64,000 nucleotides of DNA, from positions 277,378 to 341,377 of the forward strand of contig QAOA01004174.1 in the NCBI GenBank assembly GCA_003255065.1, given 5' to 3'. A program made the position numbers and the translations under genes. Origin of the DNA: Cercis canadensis (lineage: Eukaryota; Streptophyta; Magnoliopsida; Fabales; Fabaceae). Below are positions 57,591 through 64,000 of the stretch, piece after piece. The stretch's first letter is position 1. Each line of letters starts with the position of its first letter. The notes below the pieces were generated by a model. The model saw nothing but the letters and a program-made list of their open reading frames with translations, had not been told where the DNA came from and made no database searches.

Positions 57591-60500
57591 TTATGGTTGA
57601 TCTTGTATTCTGTTTAGACAGCTACGCCGGTTATGTCCTCCCATGCGACACAGATAGCATCATACTGCGCTCCGTGAGCTTTGGCCCCAATCCATCTCGT
57701 TTCGTATGTGAATTGACTTGGGTCTACCTTTGGCCTAGAGGTGGGAAAATGGACTGGACCCAGTGGGCTGGCCCGTTTTGGCCCGACAAAAGAGTGGGTT
57801 AGGTTCTATAATTGGTAGCCCATTTAAAACCGGGCCATTTTAGCCCGACCCATTTTGGCCCGTGGCCCATTCGGGTTCGGGCCGGTTTGGCCCGGTTGGC
57901 CCGTTAGCCCGAATTACTATTTTTTTTTTAATTTATTGGCAAATTCCCAATTTGGGAACTAAAATCCCTAAGAGACTAAGTGCTTGTGCNGACTTGGGTC
58001 TGCCTTTGGCCTGTAGCTTCGAGGGGTTAGGGATGACCGTCAATCCCAATATCGTTGGCCAAGAATCTTCTCCACCAATGGGTGTAAACTTGCCACCGTA
58101 TGCATTAACTAAGTTTTGCGTCAAATATACTGGATCCACGTAACTCCATGCATCGACTCTAATAGAAGCACAAGCGGCAATCGCGTGTGAGCAAGGAATA
58201 TAGAATGCTTGGAACCGACCACACCTGCACCATCTATCTCTCAAGTTAAATGTCTCATCTACTTCAAAAGATCCAGTATCTCTATCAAATAAAGTCGGTC
58301 AATATGAAGAAGTATACTAGCCATTGTCTCACATCTTCTGATCTGTATCATCTATCCACATTTGCCTACTCGCTACTCTTGCCCGAGCCTTTTCTCGCCT
58401 CTCAATAAAAATACGGTTCATGCTGTAGTATGTACATCTCACAAGGGCTGTGATAGGCATGTTACGAACCCCCTTCAACATGCCGTTCATATTTTCAGCC
58501 AGATTGATTGTCATTAGGCCAAATCGTCTACCATTAGTATCTCATTGTTGCGTCAATTTCTCAAGATCAATATCGTTTATATACTTCTATGCATGCTCAT
58601 CAGAACAAACAATTTTTATGTCTGTCATTAAGTCGTTGAATTTTGAAGACTTAAACTAAACACCTGTAAAAAACATTTAAAAAAACTTCAACCTCAAGAA
58701 ATACTTTGTATAATATTTAATTTAGTAGACAAACTAACATTCTCACCAGCTCTGTAGATTTGATATTTCACGTCAATATTTTTGAAGGCATTGTTCCAAT
58801 TGCTCACCACGTGACGCAAACAGAAAAAATGATGTGTCAATGGTGGACGACAACCAACTTGCTCATCTTCAATGGCAGCTAAGATGCTAACATGACAGTC
58901 TGAGATTAAAGCCAAATTTGGAATGTTCCCAACCACGTACTGTCTGACATGGGTTAAAAATCATGACCATGCATTTTTTGTCTCACCTTCTACAATTGCA
59001 TAAGCTAAAGGTAATGATGACCTATTGTCATCTTGTGTAGTGGCGATGAGTAGAGTTCCACTATATTTCCAGTACAAAAAAGTTTCATCAATTTGGACAA
59101 TTGGCTTGCAGAACTTAAATGCATCAATGCATGACTTGAATGCCCAGAAGACATGCTTAAATCTCTTCAACGTAGGGTCATTAAATGGCTTACCCATCCA
59201 TCGGTCATCTAAATACCATTGAACCACCGTTCCTGGTGCATGCCTCTGGAGTACAGTCATCCACCTAGGCAATAAATCATAACTTTTCTTTCAATCACCA
59301 TACACTGTAGCGATCACTCTTTCTCTTGTTTTTCATGCTTTTCGGTATGATATTTGATATGAGTATATGCCTTTTATGCGCTCTTGTATCATCTTTATAG
59401 GCACACCAACATTCTTCTGAATCATTCCAGTAATGGCTGCTGCAATCACCTAAATGTCTAGTTTATCATGATCCTGTGACAGGATTGCGTTTGTGTAAGT
59501 ATGAGGCCCATTATATTTTCTAATCTCTCAAACTTTGGTCCTGGTACGTAAGCATACCCGGAGTCTCTAATGACATCCATTAGCATTGTTTGAACATATC
59601 AAACTCAATTTATTAGGTTTGGACTCCTTCACATGAAAACGTTGGTTCGCATGAAGGGAGTATTGCTTTATAGCTAATTGTAGATCATATTTCATTTAGA
59701 ATTTCTGCCCGATCTTGAATTCATCCCCTCTTTGCCATTGACTACACACTATTACTTGTTCAACATCGTCAACTATCTGCATTGCTCCCCAATCAATGTT
59801 TCCATAATGCGGTGCAAGTATCGCCTGTATTGGTGCAACATGTTCCACCATTGTAGCTATTGGGTCTTGCCTCAATGCCTCCACATTAAGATTTGAAACG
59901 TCTTCCCCTGCCTCATCACCACTTGATTCTCCATTGTTTGATCTGCAATCAGCATCCTCATCATCATTACTGTCAATTAGAGGATCACAAGGTGAATTGC
60001 CGCGACTAATATTTTCTCACTCACCTCCACGTTGGCTTGATCCAACTTCATTCACTTTAATGCCACCACCTCGTACATCTGAACTTAATCAATGGTTGCT
60101 ATTTTCATAGCGATAGCCTCCTTCTAGCATATGCGTTTGACTAGAAATAGCCAAACCATAATGAATTTCAAGTGAACCAACCTCCAATTGATAACAAGGT
60201 TTGGCTTCTATTCCCACTTGACTATAAGGATGATTCGAACAAGGAAATAAACTTGAGCCAATTACAACAGTTTCAACTTAGCCTCCATCTCCACCGACAT
60301 TCATGGTCGTAATGTCCACATATATCTCAATTAGACCCAAAGTAGAATGTTTGACATTACTCTCATACATCATCTCAACATCTCCATCATATCCCAATTC
60401 AAATGCAAGATAAAACAATGGATTAACTGAAACTGGGAATCTATAAGTTATCTTCTCAACTATTTGATTTGCTTCAAGTCTCATCTTATTGTAGATATGA

Positions 60501-60622
60501 AACTTTAATCTATCTAATCCACAAGTGTTCTTCAAGTTTAACCCATAGATTGAAGCTCCCTCACACATTACACATTAAGGTCCATTATATATTCGACTAT
60601 TATGATGTATTAATATATGCAT
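57591..60622 (-). pseudogene. MULE-D MURA-type transposase, decayed
   Basis: It starts at the ATG of MHILIHHNSRIYNGP, equivalent to the MULE-A/B start. Visible parts: N-terminal domain (YRFPVSVNPLFYLAFELGYD), catalytic domain (IVQIDETFLYWKYSGTLLIA near 59095, ISDCHVSILAAIED near 58900, NLAENMNGMLKGVRN near 58490), a SWIM finger (RWCRCGRFQAFYIPCSHAIA near 58220) and a knuckle CYLCRMGGHNRRSC near 57630 that is complete. An early stop follows NGP. Others lie near 60264, 59696, 59542, 58958 and elsewhere. A hAT-type end at 57736 interrupts the last part. The protein is clearly diverged from the A and B copies. Confidence 0.85.
57736..57989 (+). mobile_element. hAT-type insertion in the transposase of MULE-D, left part
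   Basis: TAGAGGTGGGAAAATGGAC at 57736 interrupts the coding sequence after CTTTGGCC. GGCCC-rich words follow (CCGTTTTGGCCCGAC). At N 57990 the coding sequence resumes with a repeat of GACTTGGGTCTGCCTTTGGCC. The right end of the hAT is missing at the N, so the joined piece may be an allele without the insertion. Confidence 0.65.
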
Positions 60623-60667
60623 CTTTTTCCTAAAATATTTTTTTTCAATCACAATTAGTTTATAAAT

Positions 60668-60840
60668 ATTATCGCATTTTTATACTAACTAAATTTCTAT
60701 CAATAACTATACACAATAATATCACAACTACTCTATAAATAATATCACATCTTTATACTAACTAAATTTCTATCAATAACTATACGTAATAATATCATAA
60801 CTACTCTGTAAATAATTGCACATCTTTATACTAACTAAAT
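60668..60840. repeat. Tandem repeat, about 2.3 units of about 80 bp
   Basis: CATTTTTATACTAACTAAAT / CATCTTTATACTAACTAAAT blocks followed by TTCTATCAATAACTATACRY and AATAATATCAYAACTACTCT recur three times upstream of the MURA-D start codon. Confidence 0.7.
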
Positions 60841-61131
60841 TTAACTCAATTAACATACACAATTATCACTTTTAATGACAACTAAACTATAATTTTAATT
60901 CAATAAATAAATAATTATTTTATTAAAAAAAATTTACTAATATTTGATACTCTAACATTAAATATATATTACAGCTAAAAAGTCTCTAAAATTAAGATTA
61001 TAAAACATAAATACCTTCAAAAGTTCAAATTTCTTGAAAATTTTCACAGCACTCCCAAGCTTCACGGCAATCTCTCGCACAAACTTTCAACTATCACACC
61101 AATTTTGCAATGAGAAATTGTTTAGAGCTGG

Positions 61132-61139
61132 TATTTATA
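61132..61139 (-). promoter_or_regulatory. Putative TATA box of MURA-D
   Basis: TATAAATA on the minus strand, about 490 bp before the start codon and just downstream of the 54-bp tandem repeat, in the position where MURA-A and MURA-B have theirs. Confidence 0.5.
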
Positions 61140-61140
61140 G

Positions 61141-61248
61141 ACTCCTTCACGCTTTAGCAGCATTCTTTCACGCTTTTTCGTGTATAGCGTAGATACTCCT
61201 TCACGCTTTAGCAGAATTCTTTCACGCTTTTTCGTGTATAGCATAGAT
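61141..61248. repeat. 54-bp tandem repeat, two copies, in MURA-D promoter
   Basis: ACTCCTTCACGCTTTAGCAG starts each unit (61141, 61195). Only three bases differ. TTCACGCTTT recurs twice per unit. Confidence 0.85.
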
Positions 61249-61399
61249 AATTTCAAGACGCTCCGTCAGGCATTTTAAACCAAGCAAGAAAACCGTATTC
61301 AACTGAAACACACTTTACTCTAGGGAGGGAACATGCTTTAGCCTCTTCCATGGACACGCCTTAGCCAAATAAGCCACAGTCCAGGACAAAAGGGAGTCA

Positions 61400-62748
61400 C
61401 AGTTTTGACTATTTTTTAGATCACGTGTTTATTTAAAACCATGACTCCAAATAAGCCAAAAATGTGACTTTAAATGAGGTAAAAACATGACTCAAATGGA
61501 GGCAAAAACGTGACTCAAATAGGGAGGAAAACCGTGACTTGAATTGCACCAAAACCGTGACTTAAACACCCAAAATCGTGACAAAAAATGAAGCAAAACC
61601 GTGACAAAAAATAAGGAAAACCGTGACCTTAAGGGAGGAAAACCGTGACTCAAAACCTCTAAAACCATGAGTCAAAAACTTCCAAAACCATGTGATGCGT
61701 TCGCGTACCCGAAGGATCGAAACGGAGTGTCTGGATACCAAACTGTGGGATGACCTTGGTTATCTCAATAGGGTGAACCCTTAGCAAGGAAGGATCCCTG
61801 GTAAGTTCAAGTTCAAGTTATTTGCCCAAGAACAACAGGGAAGCTCTCAATCCAGAGAAACTCAATAATTCAGAAACTGAATACTATTAATCTCCAAAAC
61901 TGTTTTGCAAAGGCATACACGAATTCCTTATATAGGCAATTCGGCTAGGAGGCTATAAGCTATGATGGATCCTCTAAAAAAGTTAATAAAACCCTAATAC
62001 CCAGTTTGGCCCATAGACATAAAGGCCCAACAAATGAATTTAAAACTAATTAAATGTTTTGGCCCATAAACATAAAGGCCCAAAAATAAAACTAATTAAA
62101 TTAAACATAATTTTTGGCCTGCTCCAAACTTGGATTCCAAGCTGGCCCATGTGCACCTTCTACAAGAGACAGATAAGTGATCAATCTCAACTCTGAACTT
62201 GGCCCAGCTACTCTTTCCTTGGCCTGCACCTCTTGGACTAGGCTCAACAATGCCTCTCTCACTCCCTTAGCTCTGCTTCTAGTCATCGGGCCTCCAACTC
62301 CAAGCAAGGGATCATGAACATTCCTAGGGTTAGAGCGTGTAGCAAGCTAATTCGCATCACCATGACTAAAATCAATGCAAAAACGTGACTCCAAATAGCA
62401 TAAAAACGTGACATCAATTTGACAAAAAAAGTGACTCCAAATTAGGCAAGAACGTGACTTCAATTGGAGCGAACCCGTGACTCCAAAATAGGGAAAACTG
62501 TGACTTGAATGGCAGCCCCTCTGGGAAAAAACGTGATTGATTTGGCAAGAATTTTTGACTAACAGTGATCACGCTTTGGATGAAATTATTTTAAACCGTG
62601 TTCAGTTGATACATAATTTTCATACTGAAAAGCGTGATTAAGTAAAATTTGGATATTATTAAAAAAATAAAAAATGTTCATTTTAGGCAAATAATTTCAA
62701 ATGTACACTATTTAGGTAAATAGTTTGTCCAATAATATTATTTCGGTC
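61400..62748. repeat. Right TIR of MULE-D with CGTGAC array, interrupted by a solo LTR
   Basis: 62520-62748 mirrors the left end. 62365-62520 and 61400-61687 hold CGTGAC / CCGTGAC words at intervals of about 20-25 bp. The insertion at 61693-62359 splits the array. The right array is longer than the left. Confidence 0.8.
61693..62359 (-). mobile_element. Solo LTR (probably gypsy) in the MULE-D right TIR
   Basis: 667 bp running from TGATGCG to CGCATCA, flanked by CCATG on both sides (61688-61692 and 62360-62364). TG...CA ends and a 5-bp duplication are the marks of an LTR element. No internal region is present, so it is a solo LTR. The minus strand has TATATAA near 61935 and a GPMTRSRAK word of the kind seen in plant gypsy polyproteins, which favours minus orientation. 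Clean flanks suggest it is younger than MULE-D. Confidence 0.82.
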
Positions 62749-62880
62749 CTTGTTATAGTAGTTTAGCTTTTAAACTTTAAAATACCGTTCTGTAGTTTAA
62801 GTCAAAGACGGTACATGTATTTATTTTACACAGAACAGCAATAGAAACCATTCAAGTTTTTACTTCATTCACTGATTCTT

Positions 62881-63180
62881 TATGGGCAAAATGGCAATTT
62901 CACAGACTTCAATGATTTGGGCCATTCTAAAATACAAACGTAACAAAACGCTGTCTTTCTTATTTGGGAATCAAAAAACCTTAAACCCTTTGCAACTCTC
63001 CCTCCTCTCTCGCAAGTGGCAACTCTTCCTAGTCCCTCCCCGTCGCAACTCTCCCTCTCAATCACCACCGCGGCCGGCGCCCAGGCAACCGGCAAGGACT
63101 GGTTGGCTTCGCGGCCCTCTCCTCTCTCTGGCCCTCACTCTCTCTGTCGCACACTCCCTCTCTCTTGTTGAAAATCAAAG
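62881..63180 (+). other. GC-rich leader-like exon, possible gene start
   Basis: TGGGCC (62918) is followed by a CT-rich and locally GC-rich block (CCGCGGCCGGCGCCCAGG near 63068) and a good 5' splice site, CAAAG|GTATGA (63180). This looks like the 5' leader of an ordinary plant gene. No protein family was recognised, the downstream sequence is not clearly coding, and the gene could continue beyond the window. Confidence 0.35.
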
Positions 63181-63705
63181 GTATGAATTCTGATCTCCCT
63201 CCCTTGCTATATGCTCTGTTTCCTTTTTCTCCTTATGCGATTTAGTTGTTAAAGAATTATGTTTCGTTATGCATTAATAATAGATTTTGGTTAAAGAATT
63301 CTGATCTCCCACCCTTTGTATATGGTCTGTTGTATGAATTCTGATTTTGGTATTGGTTCTGAAGAACGCAGCGTTTTGTTCTGTTATGGTTTGAAAGTTG
63401 AAACTTTTCAACTTAAAAGGCTTGAAGGAGGAACGCATCTGAGCTTCGATTGCTTCTGTTCTAGTTTGGTTTCGATTAATTATTGGATTTTGTTGACTTG
63501 AAGGCTCTCAATTGAGTTTGATGTTTTGGACCACTGGTAATCAAGTTAATTTTCAAATTATATATAAGCATGTGAAAGCCCTAAATTTTGATGGAAATGC
63601 AAAGATTATAATTAATTTTATAAGCTTGAACTTCTATGTGTTTTATGAATTTATGTATAGGAGAATGCATGTATATAATATTTTACTTATTATATGTTAA
63701 TTTTG
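63181..63705. other. Non-coding stretch after the leader-like exon
   Basis: T-rich and intron-like. ATGAATTCTGAT/GAATTCTGATCTCCC words recur near 63182, 63296 and 63334. Confidence 0.35.
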
Positions 63706-63788
63706 GTGAACTCTTATGATTTTACGATTCGAGTTTACGATCCTATTTTACTTAGCCAAAATGAGTTTACTTAAACTCTCGAGTTAGA
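63706..63788 (+). repeat. Short dispersed repeat, partner of 26262-26333
   Basis: CTCTTATGATTTTACGATTC and GAGTTTACTTAAACTCTCGA match the inverse of the copy upstream of the C3H7-like pseudogene. Confidence 0.5.
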
Positions 63789-63884
63789 AGACCTTGGTTA
63801 TAGCATAGAAACACCTTTCTTTATATTGCCATTTATTTCTGTGAGTCTGTGTTGTCTAAGGTTCTACATCCCCAACGGTAATTA

Positions 63885-64000
63885 TAAAAAGTAATAGGTC
63901 ATTTTAGTTATGTCCCTAAAATTTTTTTTGCATCACTTGAGTTCCTAAAAGTTCAAAAAATGAGTCAAAATGATTTTTTTTTTACCATCATTTTAGTCCC
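63885..64000. mobile_element. Possible TE terminus at the window edge
   Basis: TTATGTCCCTAAAATTTTTT, then GAGTTCCTAAAAGTTC and CATTTTAGTCCC: repeated 'gtccctaaa' words typical of plant TE ends, resembling in style the ends at 27569 and 51202. The window stops here. Confidence 0.3.

Larger units (their letters stand above)
48882..62748. mobile_element. MULE-D: 13.9 kb MULE with PMD gene, transposase and three extra genes
   Basis: Ends begin GACCGAAATAATATYATTGG and pair over about 480 bp on the left. The right repeat is longer and interrupted by a solo LTR. Gene order: PMD (+, 49579-54931), then on the minus strand an endonuclease-fusion gene (56107-55160), two small related genes (56691-56290 and 57364-56930) and the transposase (60622-57591). 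The PMD and transposase are far diverged from those of MULEs A and B but of the same type. Flanks CTTGGCAAT and CTTGTTATA may be a worn 9-bp duplication. All genes have stops, so it is not autonomous. Confidence 0.85.

Noticed and set aside
62882-63193. 103-codon frame as a secreted protein gene
   Set aside because: It reads through the GC-rich leader and past a strong 5' splice site at 63180, which fits an untranslated leader exon better.

Overview
This is repeat-rich nuclear DNA of a flowering plant, most likely a dicot. The grounds are GT-AG introns in AT-rich sequence, plant-only protein families (plant mobile domain, a C3H7-like CCCH protein, a plant R-SNARE exon), and PIF/Harbinger, hAT, MULE, copia and gypsy remains. 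I cannot name the species. No intact ordinary host gene is visible. Almost every coding stretch is a transposon gene, a captured gene piece or a decayed host gene. The one long, fully open multi-exon gene is a plant mobile domain (PMD) gene carried inside a Mutator-like element (MULE).

Layout. 1-2186: AT-rich DNA with a hAT terminus and a MITE. 2187-16678: two full-length MULEs (A, 2187-9236; B, 9243-16678) placed head to head six bases apart. Each carries a MURA-type transposase and, convergent to it, a PMD gene, so the whole is a 14.5 kb imperfect palindrome. 16679-19535: a 2.9 kb foldback holding two mirrored copies of a spliced gene fragment. 19690-19950: a gypsy scrap. 21094-22245: a hAT transposase remnant. 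23522-26184: a broken C3H7-like CCCH zinc-finger gene without its zinc-finger exons. 26938-33531: hAT-type and unclassified TE ends, a captured VAMP72-type SNARE exon and a decayed MULE transposase (C), followed by a convergent GRF zinc-finger fragment (34418-35038) and a copia fragment. 35941-42680: a complete-length PIF/Harbinger element with TTA target duplications and both of its genes, decayed. 43077-45400: a BED-type hAT transposase remnant. 45660-48881: a copia fossil. 48882-62748: MULE-D, 13.9 kb, with a PMD gene, a transposase and three extra genes between them: a truncated LINE-type endonuclease fused to an unknown N-terminus, and two related small basic proteins. A solo LTR sits in its right terminal repeat. 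62749-64000: a GC-rich leader-like exon and another TE end.

How the parts relate. In MULEs A, B and D the PMD gene starts near one terminal repeat and the transposase near the other, and they converge on the middle. All transposases here carry several breaks, so nothing looks autonomous. PMD-B nevertheless reads open through five exons (800 residues), while PMD-A, PMD-D and its own partner transposase are broken. The points most worth following are that contrast, the accessory genes of MULE-D, and the palindromic A/B pair, whose geometry recalls inverted transposon copies that trigger silencing. Several single-N positions are flanked by near-identical direct copies; these look like unmerged overlapping contigs, not biology.
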